Origin: Lachnospiraceae bacterium
GTDB lineage: Bacteria > Bacillota > Clostridia > Lachnospirales > Lachnospiraceae
Assembly (NCBI GenBank): GCA_015057455.1
Contig: SVEH01000018.1
Location: 1-64,000, forward strand
Length of the DNA stretch: 64,000 bases
Direction: 5' to 3'
Positions within the stretch are counted from its first letter, which is position 1. Every line of letters starts with the position of its first letter. The translations under genes and the position numbers were made by a program. This document shows positions 1 through 9,864 of this stretch, piece after piece. The notes under the pieces were generated by a model, which searched no databases, was not told the DNA's origin, and saw only the letters and a list, made by a program, of their open reading frames with translations.

Positions 1-25
1 CTCCACTAGAAAGGAAAAACCAAAC

Positions 26-1246
26 CTATTCTCCTTGCCCCAATGCAAACTTATCATGAACTGCATTAATAGCTCTCTCAACATCCTTATCATTGATAAT
101 TACAGTAACTCTGATCTCAGATGTTGCAATCATCTTAATATTAACTTGCTCATCATACAAGCATTCAAACATGGCTGCTGCCACACCTGGATGAGACATC
201 ATACCAGCTCCAACGATTGAAAGCTTAGCTATATTCTTCTCTACGTCTACCTTTTGGCATTTTAGACTTCCTTCTCTATGTCTTTCAACGATAGCAACTG
301 CCTCGTCAGCATCATCAAGTGCAACTGTAAATGAAATATCTTTTGTTCCATCACGACCAATTGATTGAAGAATAACATCTACATTAATATCATATCTTGC
401 AAGATGGTTAAATAACTTAAATGCCACACCTGGCTCATCTTTCAATCCTACAACTGCAATTCTTGCCACATTTCTATCTACAGCAACTCCGCTGACCATT
501 AATTTTTCCATATTCTTAGTCTCCTCCTTAACAACAGTTCCTTCATTGTAATTAAGACTTGAACGAACCACTAATTTAACACCATATTTTTTCGCTAACT
601 CTACAGAACGATTGTGTAAAACGCCTGCTCCTAAAGAAGCTAAATCTAGCATTTCCTCATATGTTATTTCATCTATTTTACGAGCTGTTTTTACCATTCT
701 TGGATCTGCAGTATATACACCATCAACATCTGTATATATCTCACATGCATCTGCATGAAGTGCTGCTGCAAGTGCTACTGCTGTTGTATCTGAGCCACCT
801 CTACCTAAAGTAGTGTAATCTCCTACTGCATTTACACCTTGGAATCCCGTAACAATAACTATCTTGTTATTCTCCAACTCTGTTTTTATTCTTTCTGTAT
901 CTATCTTTCTTAATTTTGAATTACCATAAACTGATGTTGTTTTCATTCTTGCTTGAAAACTATTTAATGAAATAGCTGGCACACCTAAACTATTCATTGC
1001 CATAGCCATAAGTGCTACTGAAGTTTGCTCACCTGTTGTAAGCAACATATCTAGCTCTCTTTTTGAAGCCTTTGGATTAATGTCTCTTGCCATTTCTAAT
1101 AATACATCTGTCTGTTTTCCCATAGCCGATAATACAACTACTACGCTATTACCTGCTTTATAATCTTCTATACATCTTTTAGCAACATTGAAAATTCTTT
1201 CTTTGTCAGCTACTGATGTACCGCCAAATTTCTTAACAATAAGCAT
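26..1246 (-). CDS. lysC: Aspartate kinase
   Basis: Phosphorylates L-aspartate, the first step of lysine, threonine and methionine synthesis, in the cytosol. The 406-residue protein opens with the family signature VKKFGGTSVAD, carries the nucleotide-binding GRGGSDTTAVALAAALHA region near residue 150, and ends in two ACT-type regulatory domains (from about residue 265), with SIGRDGTKDISFTV in the first. Length is normal for the monofunctional class. It is last in a run hom, apgM, lysC; 87 bases separate it from apgM, so co-transcription is likely. No lysine-riboswitch-sized leader lies before it, so control is probably allosteric through the ACT domains. Confidence 0.95.
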   Translation of the reverse strand: MLIVKKFGGTSVADKERIFNVAKRCIEDYKAGNSVVVVLSAMGKQTDVLLEMARDINPKASKRELDMLLTTGEQTSVALMAMAMNSLGVPAISLNSFQARMKTTSVYGNSKLRKIDTERIKTELENNKIVIVTGFQGVNAVGDYTTLGRGGSDTTAVALAAALHADACEIYTDVDGVYTADPRMVKTARKIDEITYEEMLDLASLGAGVLHNRSVELAKKYGVKLVVRSSLNYNEGTVVKEETKNMEKLMVSGVAVDRNVARIAVVGLKDEPGVAFKLFNHLARYDINVDVILQSIGRDGTKDISFTVALDDADEAVAIVERHREGSLKCQKVDVEKNIAKLSIVGAGMMSHPGVAAAMFECLYDEQVNIKMIATSEIRVTVIINDKDVERAINAVHDKFALGQGE

Positions 1247-1333
1247 GTTCTTTCACTGCCTTCCTTTTTATACTAAGTGCTTTATATTTAAATAAATCAC
1301 ACAACTAATTCTGTTTTATACTTTATGCTATCC

Positions 1334-2533
1334 TTATCCAATAAGTCTCTCTATGGTAGTATATCCATTTTCTATAAAATTGCCACTTTCCTTAGCATCT
1401 TTTTCTGTATATTTAAGACCACTCAAAACCTTATGTACATTATCATAAATCATATACGGAACTGGTTCTGATGTATGTGTTCTTAATCTAATTGGTGTTG
1501 GATGGTCTGGCATAATAAGCATTCTATACTCTACTCCATGTTTGCCAAGTTCTTCAACCAATGGTTTTATAACTCTTTGGTCTAGATTCTCGATAGCTTT
1601 AACCTTGCGTTCAACACTTCCTTGGTGTCCCATTTCATCTGGAGCCTCTACATGAATATATGCGAAATCATAATCATCTTCTGTTAAAGCTTTTATAGCT
1701 GCAAATGCTTTTCCTTCATAATTAGTTTCAAGTGTTCCATCTGCACCCTCTACATCTATATTAGTCATTCCTGCCCCTACTGCAATTCCCTTCAATAAAT
1801 CAACTGCAGAAATCATAACACCTTTTAATTTTGTCTTCTCTTCAAATGAATCTAACTTAGGCTTAACTCCAGCTCCCCAAAACCATATTGAGTTTGCTTT
1901 GTTAAGACCTTTCTTAGCTCTTTCTATATTAATAGGGTGACTATTAAGTATTTCATAACTTTTCTTCATCATATTTACAAATATATCACTATCTGATAAA
2001 TGACTAGCTATTTCTTGTCCAAGAATATCATGTGGTTGAGCAAATTCTAATACTTCGCCTTTATCCCATATACACAAATGTCTATAACTTGTTCCTAAAT
2101 AAAACTTATATTCATCTGTCTCTAATTCTTTTCTAACTGCATCTAATAAAATCTCTGCTTCATCTGTAGATATCTCACCTGCACTATGGTCAATCATAAT
2201 CTTATTAGCATAATCTTTATCATCATCTGATACAGTTACAAGATTAACTCTCATCGCTATATCTGTATCTTTCATATCTACACCTATACTAAGTGCCTCA
2301 AGAGGTGATCTTCCAGAATAATAAACCTCTGGATTATATCCTATTACTGCAAGATTTGCCACATCACTTCCTGGTTTTAAACCAGCTGGAATAGTTTTAG
2401 CAAGTCCTATCTCTGACACTTGTGATAATTCATCCATCATAGGTGTCTGCGCATATTCAAGAGGTGTTTTACCATCTAACGCCTCTATAGGTTCATCTGC
2501 CATTCCGTCTCCTAAAACTATTAAATACTTCAT
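1334..2533 (-). CDS. ApgM-type cofactor-independent phosphoglycerate mutase, possibly a homoserine kinase
   Basis: A 399-residue member of the alkaline phosphatase superfamily, archaeal-type independent phosphoglycerate mutase branch. Visible features: the N-terminal metal-binding LGDGMAD (Asp9), the active-site Ser near residue 56 in GSDVANLAVIGYNP, the HVEAPDEMGHQG metal site, and MPDHPTPIRLRTHTSEPVPY near the C terminus. By family its reaction would be 2-phosphoglycerate/3-phosphoglycerate interconversion. However, a branch of this family found next to threonine genes in bacteria lacking ThrB has been proposed to act as homoserine kinase. Its place between hom and lysC fits that. The family call is secure, the substrate is inference. 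Confidence 0.85.
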   Translation of the reverse strand: MKYLIVLGDGMADEPIEALDGKTPLEYAQTPMMDELSQVSEIGLAKTIPAGLKPGSDVANLAVIGYNPEVYYSGRSPLEALSIGVDMKDTDIAMRVNLVTVSDDDKDYANKIMIDHSAGEISTDEAEILLDAVRKELETDEYKFYLGTSYRHLCIWDKGEVLEFAQPHDILGQEIASHLSDSDIFVNMMKKSYEILNSHPINIERAKKGLNKANSIWFWGAGVKPKLDSFEEKTKLKGVMISAVDLLKGIAVGAGMTNIDVEGADGTLETNYEGKAFAAIKALTEDDYDFAYIHVEAPDEMGHQGSVERKVKAIENLDQRVIKPLVEELGKHGVEYRMLIMPDHPTPIRLRTHTSEPVPYMIYDNVHKVLSGLKYTEKDAKESGNFIENGYTTIERLIG

Positions 2534-2787
2534 ACTGTCACCAATCTTTCCTTATATTACACGCTGAAATTACTATTCCTAGGTTTACCAAATATTCCAA
2601 TACAGTGCATACATTAAGTGCATATTCAACCACTCTATTCTAAACACATAATCCACCACTCTATCATTGCTACTGATAAACACTAATTTAACCATTTGTA
2701 CGGCGTATACCTATTGTATTCCAGCATTTTACTAATCATAGGTCATTACTAATTATAAATAATTACTAATTAATTTAATACCTATAA

Positions 2788-3999
2788 CTACTTTATTCTT
2801 ATTACATTAAGAACATTATCTATCTTAGCTAGTAACTTATTAAAGTCACCTTCAGACATTTGTCTAACGATAAATGCATATTCCTTATCCAATGGCTCAT
2901 CAACTACTTCAACTTCATCAAATGCGCCATATACTTTATCGGCTGCTTTGCCGTCTTCATCAGATACTCTTACAAAATAATCATTCACAATATTCTCATA
3001 TTCTGTAAGTCCAAGCTTATCCTTATCCCAAATAATAGGTATATTTCTATCTAAATTGCATGCAATATCAATAACATCTGCTACTACTGCACTTGCTGTA
3101 GGCAATTTACCTGCTCCTGCTCCATAGAACATAGTATCTCCTAGCATATTACCTTTAACCAATACAGCATTAAATACATCATTAACTGCATATAAAGGAG
3201 AAGCTGCGTCTACTAAAAATGGTGCTACCATAGCAGAAACTTTATCTCCAACCTTCTTACTTGTTCCAAGTAACTTTACAGTTCTGTTCATTTTCTTTGC
3301 ATAAGCCATATCTAATGTAGAAATTTTTGTAATTCCTTCTGTATGAATATCTTCATAATTAACTTGCTTTCCAAAAGCTAAACTACTAAGAATAGCAATC
3401 TTTCTACATGCATCATATCCTTCGACATCAGCTTCAGGATTGCGTTCTGCATACCCCTTGTTCTGAGCATCTTTTAATACATCATCAAAATCAATACCTT
3501 CATTATCCATTCTAGTCATCATATAATTAGTAGTTCCATTAAGAATACCTGTTATCTCTTCAATATTCTCTTGTCTTAAGGAAGAAATAATACCTCTAAG
3601 AACAGGAATACCTCCACCAACACTTGCCTCAAACATAAAGTTAACATTCTTAGCCTTAGCCATCTCAATAAGTTCAGCTCCATGTTTTGCAACTAATTCC
3701 TTATTAGATGTACAAAAATGCTTACCACTCTCAATAGACTTCTTCGCAAAAGTATAGGCTGGCTCAATTCCACCCATAGCCTCTGCTACAATTCTAACCT
3801 CATTATCATTTAAAATATCTTCAAAATCATGTACTAAAATCTCACTAACCTTATCTCCAGGGAAATCTCTTAAATCAAGTACATGAGAAACCTTAATCTC
3901 TTCTCCAACTCTTTTACTAATAATCTCACAATTCTTATCTAAAACTTCAACTACACCAGAACCTACAGTTCCATATCCCAATACTGCAATCTTTATCAT
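2788..3999 (-). CDS. hom: Homoserine dehydrogenase
   Basis: NAD(P)H-dependent reduction of aspartate semialdehyde to homoserine in threonine and methionine synthesis. The 403-residue protein starts with the Rossmann motif VLGYGTVGSGVVEVL. It has the substrate-domain segments GGGIPVLRGI and LNGTTNYMMTRM, and the conserved EADVEGYDACRK. The C-terminal roughly 40 residues (YAFIVRQMSEGDFNKLL onward) look like an ACT domain. The start follows GGAGG with good spacing. It is the first gene of the hom-apgM-lysC run. The 254 bases to apgM hold only short direct repeats (ACCACTCTAT twice, GTGCATA twice) and no clear terminator. Confidence 0.95.
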   Translation of the reverse strand: MIKIAVLGYGTVGSGVVEVLDKNCEIISKRVGEEIKVSHVLDLRDFPGDKVSEILVHDFEDILNDNEVRIVAEAMGGIEPAYTFAKKSIESGKHFCTSNKELVAKHGAELIEMAKAKNVNFMFEASVGGGIPVLRGIISSLRQENIEEITGILNGTTNYMMTRMDNEGIDFDDVLKDAQNKGYAERNPEADVEGYDACRKIAILSSLAFGKQVNYEDIHTEGITKISTLDMAYAKKMNRTVKLLGTSKKVGDKVSAMVAPFLVDAASPLYAVNDVFNAVLVKGNMLGDTMFYGAGAGKLPTASAVVADVIDIACNLDRNIPIIWDKDKLGLTEYENIVNDYFVRVSDEDGKAADKVYGAFDEVEVVDEPLDKEYAFIVRQMSEGDFNKLLAKIDNVLNVIRIK

Positions 4000-4140
4000 A
4001 TTAATCCTCCACGAAAAACAATTCTAAATAATCCATATATTACCATATTTAAGGAAAATATGCAAGTTTATGGCCAACATCCACCTAAAAGAATAATATA
4101 TTCCTCTCTAGAATATTATCAATGTAACTAAAATAATCAT

Positions 4141-4170
4141 CAAAAAAACAGCCTGCAAAAGCAGGCTGTG
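4141..4170 (-). terminator. Rho-independent terminator after the cheW-like gene
   Basis: A perfect 8-bp stem CAGCCTGC/GCAGGCTG (4149-4156 and 4161-4168) with a 4-base loop is followed, on the minus strand, by seven T residues (4142-4148). It sits 12 bases after the cheW-like stop codon and ends the prfB-cheW transcript before hom. Confidence 0.9.
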
Positions 4171-4181
4171 AAATTCAAAAC

Positions 4182-4643
4182 TTATGAAACTGTGCTCATT
4201 ATTCTGTCGATATGGTCCATATCTTCCATAGACACAATAGCATCAAGGTTTAGTAATAAAACTAATTCCTTGTTAACGCTTGCAACACGTTTAATATACT
4301 TAGTATTAGTACCCTTAATTATTCTTGGTAATGGAAATACATTCTCGTTATCAATATTAGCAATTTCCTTAACAACATCAATCTTAATACCAATATTAAT
4401 ATCATTAACACATACAACAACAACTTTGTTGTCGATGTCTAAATCTTCTTGCTTACCAATTTTCTTTCTAAAACTATAAACTGGTATGTAGTCATTACGA
4501 AGATTCATAATTCCCAATATGTTTGATTTTGAACTAGGAATCATTGTAATATCACAATTCTCCTTAATCTCAACCACATCATCAATATCAATACCAAATA
4601 ACTGATCACTTACACTTACGATAATTTGCTTAATTTCTTCCAT
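4182..4643 (-). CDS. CheW-like domain protein
   Basis: A single CheW-like domain of 153 residues. In chemotaxis this domain couples receptors to the CheA kinase in the cytosol. Visible family features are the N-terminal strand IIVSVSDQLFGIDIDDVVEI and the core ILGIMNLRNDYIPVY, where the Arg of the usual NLRG motif is kept although the Gly is Asn. I place the start at the ATG at 4643 because AGGAGG lies 7 bases upstream; an in-frame ATG 21 bases earlier lacks a site. It begins 13 bases after the prfB stop, so it is likely co-transcribed with prfB. No CheA, CheY or flagellar gene is in the window, so it is an orphan. Confidence 0.8.
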   Translation of the reverse strand: MEEIKQIIVSVSDQLFGIDIDDVVEIKENCDITMIPSSKSNILGIMNLRNDYIPVYSFRKKIGKQEDLDIDNKVVVVCVNDINIGIKIDVVKEIANIDNENVFPLPRIIKGTNTKYIKRVASVNKELVLLLNLDAIVSMEDMDHIDRIMSTVS

Positions 4644-4656
4644 TATAATTCTCCTC

Positions 4657-5767
4657 CTATGCATTTAAACTAATCCATTTTAAGTATGCATTTATAAAGC
4701 TATCAATATTACCGTCTAATACACTAGTAACGTTGCCTATTTCCTCATTTGTTCTATGATCCTTTACTAAAGTGTATGGCTGCATAACATATGAACGAAT
4801 TTGATTACCCCAACCAATTTCTTTTATATCTCCTCTTATGTTAGATTCTTTTTCTAAATTCTCTTGCTCTTTTAGCAGATAAAGCTTAGCCTTTAACATC
4901 TGCATTGCTTTATCTTTATTTTTATGTTGTGAACGCTCATTCTGGCACTGAACTACAATTCCTGTTGGCATATGTGTAATTCTAATTGCAGAGGATGTTT
5001 TATTAATATGTTGTCCTCCTGCACCACTTGAACGATACGTATCTATTCTTATATCGTCATCATTTACCTCGATGTCCGTATCTTTTTCAATATCTGGCAT
5101 AACATCACAAGAAACAAATGATGTTTGCCTTTTTCCTGCCGCATTAAAAGGTGATATTCTTACAAGTCGATGAACGCCTCTTTCTGACTTAAGGTATCCA
5201 TATGCATTCTCTCCACATATTTCTATAGTAACAGATTTTAGACCTGCTTCTTCTCCATCTAAATAATCTAATATCTGAGATGTAAATCCTTTTTTATCGG
5301 CATATCTTTGATACATTCTTGCAAGCATCTGGGCCCAATCACAACTTTCAGTTCCACCCGCACCTGCATGAAGAGTTATAATAGCATTGTTATTATCATA
5401 TTCTCCAGATAGTAATGTATCTGTTCTCATAGCATCATATTCAATAACAAATGCGTCTGATTCTGAAACCGCTTCTGCTGCTAGTTCCTCATCATTCTCT
5501 TCAAGAGCCATATCTATAAGAACTTCTATATCTTCATAATGAGATACTAACTTATTATATCTTTCAACTGTTGCTTTAAGGGAGTTAACCTCTTTCATAT
5601 ATTCACCTGATTTTGTGGCATCATCCCAAAAATCGGCTTCTGTCATAATAGCTTCTATCTCATTAATTCTTTTAAGTTTATTATCATAGTCAAAGTGAAT
5701 CCCTTATTTCATTCAAATATTCTGGATACTTAGACATAGATAATTTTAATTGCTCTAATTCTACCAA
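4657..5767 (-). CDS. prfB: Peptide chain release factor 2 (programmed +1 frameshift)
   Basis: Recognises UGA and UAA stop codons and triggers peptide release. It is encoded in two frames. A 25-codon first part starts at a TTG (5767, 8 bases after AAGGAG) and ends at CTT TGA C (5695-5689). A +1 shift there enters the long frame, giving about 369 residues, close to the usual RF2 size. The second part carries the RF2-specific SPF tripeptide (RISPFNAAGK) and the catalytic GGQ loop (SSGAGGQHINKTSS). A Shine-Dalgarno-like AGGG lies just upstream of the shift codon, as in other prfB genes. It lies downstream of secA, the common Firmicutes order. Confidence 0.95.
5689..5704 (-). promoter_or_regulatory. 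prfB: prfB +1 ribosomal frameshift site
   Basis: Minus strand reads AGGGATTCACTTTGAC. A Shine-Dalgarno-like AGGG (5704-5701) precedes the slippery CTT (5695-5693), an in-frame TGA (5692-5690) and a following C (5689). This is the classical autoregulatory RF2 arrangement: poor termination at UGA when RF2 is scarce favours the shift into the long frame. Confidence 0.93.
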
Positions 5768-5809
5768 CTTCTCAACTCCTTATGTTAGGCATATCTCGCA
5801 TAGGGTATA

Positions 5810-5870
5810 CTTTGAAATATCCCTAATAGCCTACCTTTACATTATAACCTATTAAGGAATATTTCAAAAG
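5810..5870 (-). promoter_or_regulatory. Inverted repeat and candidate prfB promoter between secA and prfB
   Basis: Arms at 5810-5829 and 5849-5870 pair over about 20 positions with two small bulges. Between them the minus strand carries a TATAAT (5846-5841), a candidate -10 for prfB; no good -35 is seen. Downstream leader sequence can fold again (AGGG with CCCT, TAGGC with GCCTA). No T tract follows, so I do not call it a terminator for secA. Confidence 0.45.
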
Positions 5871-5883
5871 ACTTAATTTATCT

Positions 5884-8457
5884 TTATGCTCTTCTACCAC
5901 AACATTGTTTGTACTTTAATCCTGAACCACAAGGACATTTGTCATTTGGTTGAATCTTCTTTGTTGCTCTTCTCTTAGGTGCATTAGCTACAGAATCATC
6001 TTTGTTAGTTCCTGTTGCCTTTGCAACTTGCTCTCTTTCAACAGATTGCTCTACGCGAACATGCATAAGTGCTCTTATAGTATCTTCTTGAATAGCTTCT
6101 TCCATAGCACCAAACATATCATATCCACTAAACTTATATTCTACTACTGGATCTCTTCCACCGTATCCTTGCAATCCTATACCTTGTTTTAATTGTTCCA
6201 TATCATCGATATGATCCATCCATTTATGATCAATTACCTTTAATAAGATAACTCTCTCTACTTCTCTTAAATGCTCTGGCTCTGGAAATTCTGCTTCTTT
6301 CTCCTCGTATAATTTAACAGCTTTTTCCTTTAACTCTTGAAGAAGATTATTCTTCTTAACATTAACCAATTCTTCTTCTGTGTATTTTAACTTAGCAATT
6401 GGAATAATTGGAATTAATTCGTTATTAAGTTCCACAATATCCTCAGCAGCTGGATATTTGTCCTCGCCAATACACATATTAACGCTTCTCTCTACAACAT
6501 CGTTAATCATCTTGTAGATAGAATCACGCATACTGTCTCCGTTAAGAACTTTTCTTCTTTCCTTGTAAATAATCTCTCTTTGCTCATTATTTACTCTATC
6601 GTATTCTAATAAGTTCTTTCTTATACCGTAGTTGTTATTCTCAATCTTCTTTTGAGCTTTCTCTATAGCATCAGTTAACATCTTATGTTCTATTTCTTCA
6701 CCCTCTTGAATACCAAGAGTATTAAAGATGTTCATAAGTCTCTCAGAACCAAATAATCTCATCAAATCATCTTCTAATGAAATATAGAATCTTGATTCAC
6801 CTGGATCACCTTGACGTCCAGCACGACCTCTTAACTGATTATCAATACGTCTAGACTCATGTCTCTCTGTACCAATTATCTTAAGACCACCAACTTCTTT
6901 TACACCTTCGCCAAGTTTAATATCTGTACCACGACCTGCCATATTTGTAGCAATAGTTACTGCTCCAAATTGACCTGCATCAGCTACGATCTCAGCTTCA
7001 AGTTCATGGAATTTAGCATTCAATACCTTATGTTGAATACCTTTTTTCTTAAGTAAGGCACTTATCTCTTCTGATGCCTCAATAGTTACAGTACCAACAA
7101 GTACTGGTTGACCAGTTCTGTGTGCTGCTATTATCTCCTCAACTATAGCTGTTAATTTCTCTTTTCTTGTTTTATATACAGCATCATGTCTATCAATTCT
7201 TTGTACTGGTAAATTAGTAGGCACTTCAATAACATCCATACCGTAAATATCTCTAAATTCTCTTTCTTCTGTTACGGCAGTACCTGTCATACCTGATTTC
7301 TTGCTATATTTATTGAAGAAATTCTGGAATGTAATTGTCGCTAAAGTCTTACTTTCTCTCTTAACTTTAACATGCTCTTTAGCTTCAATAGCTTGATGTA
7401 ATCCATCTGAATATCTTCTACCTGGCATAATTCTTCCTGTAAATTCATCTACAATAAGAACTTCATCATCTTTAACAACATAATCCTTATCTCTAAACAT
7501 TAAGTTATGAGCACGCAATGCTAAAATAACATTATGTTGAATCTCTAGATTCTCTGGATCTGCAAGATTATCAATCTTAAAGAAATCTTCTACTTTCTTA
7601 ACACCTTGCTCAGTTAAATTAACATTCTTATCTTTTTCATTTACGATGAAATCTCCATCTTCTTCTTTTTCCTCACCCATAATGGCTTCCATCTTAGTAA
7701 GTTCACCAGTAAATGTACCTTTAATCATCTGTCTAGCTAAAATATCACTTACTTCATATAATTTTGTAGACTTACCACTTTGACCTGAAATAATAAGTGG
7801 AGTTCTTGCTTCATCGATTAAAACAGAGTCAACCTCATCGATAATAGCATAATTAAGCTTTCTCATTACAAGTTGCTCTTTATAAATAACCATATTATCT
7901 CTTAGATAATCAAAGCCTAATTCATTATTAGTAGCGTAAGTAATATCACATTCATACGCTTTACGTCTCTCATCATTGTCCATATCATTAAGAATAACAC
8001 CAACAGTTAATCCTAAAAATTCATGAATTTTACCCATCCACTCAGCATCACGCTTAGCAAGATAGTCATTAACAGTCACGATATGAACACCTTTGCCCTC
8101 AAGAGCATTAAGGTATGCTGGTAAAGTAGATACAAGAGTTTTACCTTCACCAGTTCTCATCTCAGTGATACGACCTTCATGTAAGATAATACCACCCATA
8201 AGCTGTACTCTGTAGTGGCGCATTCCAAGAACTCTCTTAGACGCCTCTCTAACAACAGCAAATGCTTCTACCAAAAGATCATCTAAAGTTTCACCATCAG
8301 ATAATCTTTTCTTAAATTCATCAGTCTTAGCTCTTAATTCATCATCAGATAATTTCTCAATCTCAGGTTCTAATGCTTCAATAGCATCAACCATTGGAGT
8401 AATCATCTTTAATTCTCTTTGACTATGTGTACCAAAAATTTTAGTAAATAAACTCAT
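5884..8457 (-). CDS. secA: Preprotein translocase ATPase SecA
   Basis: ATPase motor that drives unfolded preproteins through SecYEG at the inner face of the membrane. I start at the ATG at 8457 (MSLFTKIF), 7 bases after GGAGAG, giving 857 residues, normal for Firmicutes SecA. The nucleotide-binding domain shows [20 protein letters not shown] near residue 100 and [15 protein letters not shown] near 205. The second motor half shows [16 protein letters not shown] and [17 protein letters not shown]. The C terminus is the zinc-binding [13 protein letters not shown] linker that contacts SecB or lipids. The 628 bases upstream contain three tandem repeats (8533-8644) that may be part of its control region. 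Confidence 0.97.
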   Translation of the reverse strand: MSLFTKIFGTHSQRELKMITPMVDAIEALEPEIEKLSDDELRAKTDEFKKRLSDGETLDDLLVEAFAVVREASKRVLGMRHYRVQLMGGIILHEGRITEMRTGEGKTLVSTLPAYLNALEGKGVHIVTVNDYLAKRDAEWMGKIHEFLGLTVGVILNDMDNDERRKAYECDITYATNNELGFDYLRDNMVIYKEQLVMRKLNYAIIDEVDSVLIDEARTPLIISGQSGKSTKLYEVSDILARQMIKGTFTGELTKMEAIMGEEKEEDGDFIVNEKDKNVNLTEQGVKKVEDFFKIDNLADPENLEIQHNVILALRAHNLMFRDKDYVVKDDEVLIVDEFTGRIMPGRRYSDGLHQAIEAKEHVKVKRESKTLATITFQNFFNKYSKKSGMTGTAVTEEREFRDIYGMDVIEVPTNLPVQRIDRHDAVYKTRKEKLTAIVEEIIAAHRTGQPVLVGTVTIEASEEISALLKKKGIQHKVLNAKFHELEAEIVADAGQFGAVTIATNMAGRGTDIKLGEGVKEVGGLKIIGTERHESRRIDNQLRGRAGRQGDPGESRFYISLEDDLMRLFGSERLMNIFNTLGIQEGEEIEHKMLTDAIEKAQKKIENNNYGIRKNLLEYDRVNNEQREIIYKERRKVLNGDSMRDSIYKMINDVVERSVNMCIGEDKYPAAEDIVELNNELIPIIPIAKLKYTEEELVNVKKNNLLQELKEKAVKLYEEKEAEFPEPEHLREVERVILLKVIDHKWMDHIDDMEQLKQGIGLQGYGGRDPVVEYKFSGYDMFGAMEEAIQEDTIRALMHVRVEQSVEREQVAKATGTNKDDSVANAPKRRATKKIQPNDKCPCGSGLKYKQCCGRRA

Positions 8458-8532
8458 ATTCTGTCTCTCCATTTAAAATAATATTTATATTTATTGTAAA
8501 GTGTAAATAAATTTCAGCTTCATAATAAATCC

Positions 8533-8644
8533 TATTGTCAGCAATGGACCATCAATAGTCTTCAACCATAATATCTATTGTCTATTCTAACATATCAATA
8601 ATCCTTATCTATAATATCCTATTGTCTTTACTAAACTATCAATA
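8533..8644 (-). repeat. Three tandem 43-44 bp repeats upstream of secA
   Basis: Units at 8533-8557, 8576-8600 and 8620-8644 each consist of TATTG, 15 variable bases, then CAATA, so each could form a short hairpin or a dyad binding site. Start-to-start spacing is 43 and 44 bases. Flanking sequence (ATAATCCTTATC and TAATATC) is also shared between units. They lie 75-190 bases before the secA start. The rest of the 8458-9085 gap is AT-rich; a 60-codon minus-strand reading frame at 8673-8855 has no ribosome site or recognisable features and I do not call it. Confidence 0.7.
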
Positions 8645-9026
8645 ATCCTTATCCCTACATGTCATATAGAATTCATCTATACTCTATATAGATAAACAAA
8701 TAGAATACACTCCACCACAATAACATATCCATTTTACCACTTTTTACATAAATTAACAATGGATAAGTTTTAAACAAAAAATGAACAAATAATGTACAAA
8801 ATATACATATTATGTAAAAATCCATATAACCACGTCTAACATATCGACCATACAAACAATTAACTTTATTATATCTATTAACATCTAACTAACTTTATTA
8901 TTACATCTTACACAGTTCTCTTCTTCTATCCCGAATCATTTAAACTGAAGACAACTAAATCACCCCAATCGGTATAGTACACCTAAAACATTCTTTACAA
9001 ATCCTTCCCACCCCAAGGCACACATA

Positions 9027-9051
9027 AAGGCACTGTTAAAAACAGTGCCTT
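9027..9051 (-). terminator. Hairpin after hpf, probable terminator
   Basis: A perfect 11-bp stem AAGGCACTGTT/AACAGTGCCTT (9027-9037, 9041-9051) with a 3-base loop lies 35 bases after the hpf stop. The minus-strand tail (TTTATGTG after the stem) is a weak T tract, so termination efficiency is uncertain. It separates hpf from secA. Confidence 0.6.
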
Positions 9052-9085
9052 CCCTATAATAATAAAAATTATTCAATATCAAATT

Positions 9086-9622
9086 TTAATATTCTGGTTC
9101 AATTAAACCATAAGTGTTACCTTTTCTCTTGTATACTACATTGATTTCATCAGTTGTAGCATTTCTGAAAGCAAAGAAACTATGTCCTAATAATTCCATT
9201 TGGATACATGCTTCCTCTGCATCCATAGGTTTCATCTCATGTTTCTTATTTCTATAGATAACAATCTTATCCTCATCTGGTTGCTCATCCTCTTCTAAAA
9301 ATGCTTGGTTGAAAGCAACACCTGCTTGTTTATGCTCAGCCAATTTTCTTTTATACTTTCTTAATTGTCTTTCAATTACATCTTCTACTAAATCAATTGA
9401 AGCATACATATCATTACTAACTTGTTCTGCACGAACAATATTTCCTTTTACAGGGATAGTTACCTCAATCTTTTGTCTATCTTTTTCTACACTAAGTGTT
9501 ACATGAACCTCAGTATTTGGAGTAAAATACTTCTCTAACTTACCTTTCCCAAGTTTTTCTAAAACTGCAGTTCTTAATCCTTCTGTTACGTTGATATTTT
9601 TACCGCTTATTATAAATTGCAT
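9086..9622 (-). CDS. hpf: Long-form ribosome hibernation promoting factor
   Basis: Binds 30S subunits and pairs 70S ribosomes into inactive 100S dimers in starvation. The 178-residue length and two-part structure (RaiA/HPF domain roughly 1-100, then a linker and a C-terminal domain with KIVIYRNKKHEMKPMDAEEA and GHSFFAFRNATTDEINVVYKR) mark the long form typical of Firmicutes. I start at the ATG at 9622 (MQFIISGKNINVTEGL) because AAAGGAG precedes it; an upstream in-frame start has none. It has its own promoter (9663-9691) and lies upstream of secA, as is common in this phylum. Confidence 0.93.
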   Translation of the reverse strand: MQFIISGKNINVTEGLRTAVLEKLGKGKLEKYFTPNTEVHVTLSVEKDRQKIEVTIPVKGNIVRAEQVSNDMYASIDLVEDVIERQLRKYKRKLAEHKQAGVAFNQAFLEEDEQPDEDKIVIYRNKKHEMKPMDAEEACIQMELLGHSFFAFRNATTDEINVVYKRKGNTYGLIEPEY

Positions 9623-9662
9623 ATTTTCAACTCCTTTACCTTTCGTCAAATACTATGCCATT

Positions 9663-9691
9663 ATTATATCATATTTGGAGAATTTTTCCAA
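9663..9691 (-). promoter_or_regulatory. hpf promoter
   Basis: Minus strand: -35 TTGGAA (9691-9686), 17-base spacer, -10 TATAAT (9668-9663), about 40 bases before the hpf start. The -35 overlaps a small dyad TTGGA-N7-TCCAA, a possible operator. Confidence 0.7.
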
Positions 9692-9864
9692 TATATTTAC
9701 CAGAAAATTATCTACTACATTAGACCTATTTACAGACAACTTTGATAAAATATTAACAACTCAAAAGTCAACATCTTTTCCCTAAATTTGTCATTTTCTG
9801 TCATTTTGTACAAAACATGTGTTTTATGTTGACGAAATTCAATCCACATTATCAACTGTAAATT

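Noticed and set aside
1247-4140. Lysine riboswitch or T-box controlling lysC, apgM or hom
   Set aside because: The gaps (87, 254 and about 140 bases) show no long conserved leader fold, no T-box sequence and no terminator/antiterminator pair.
8673-8855. 60-codon minus-strand reading frame between hpf and secA
   Set aside because: No ribosome-binding site, AT-driven composition, and no recognisable features.
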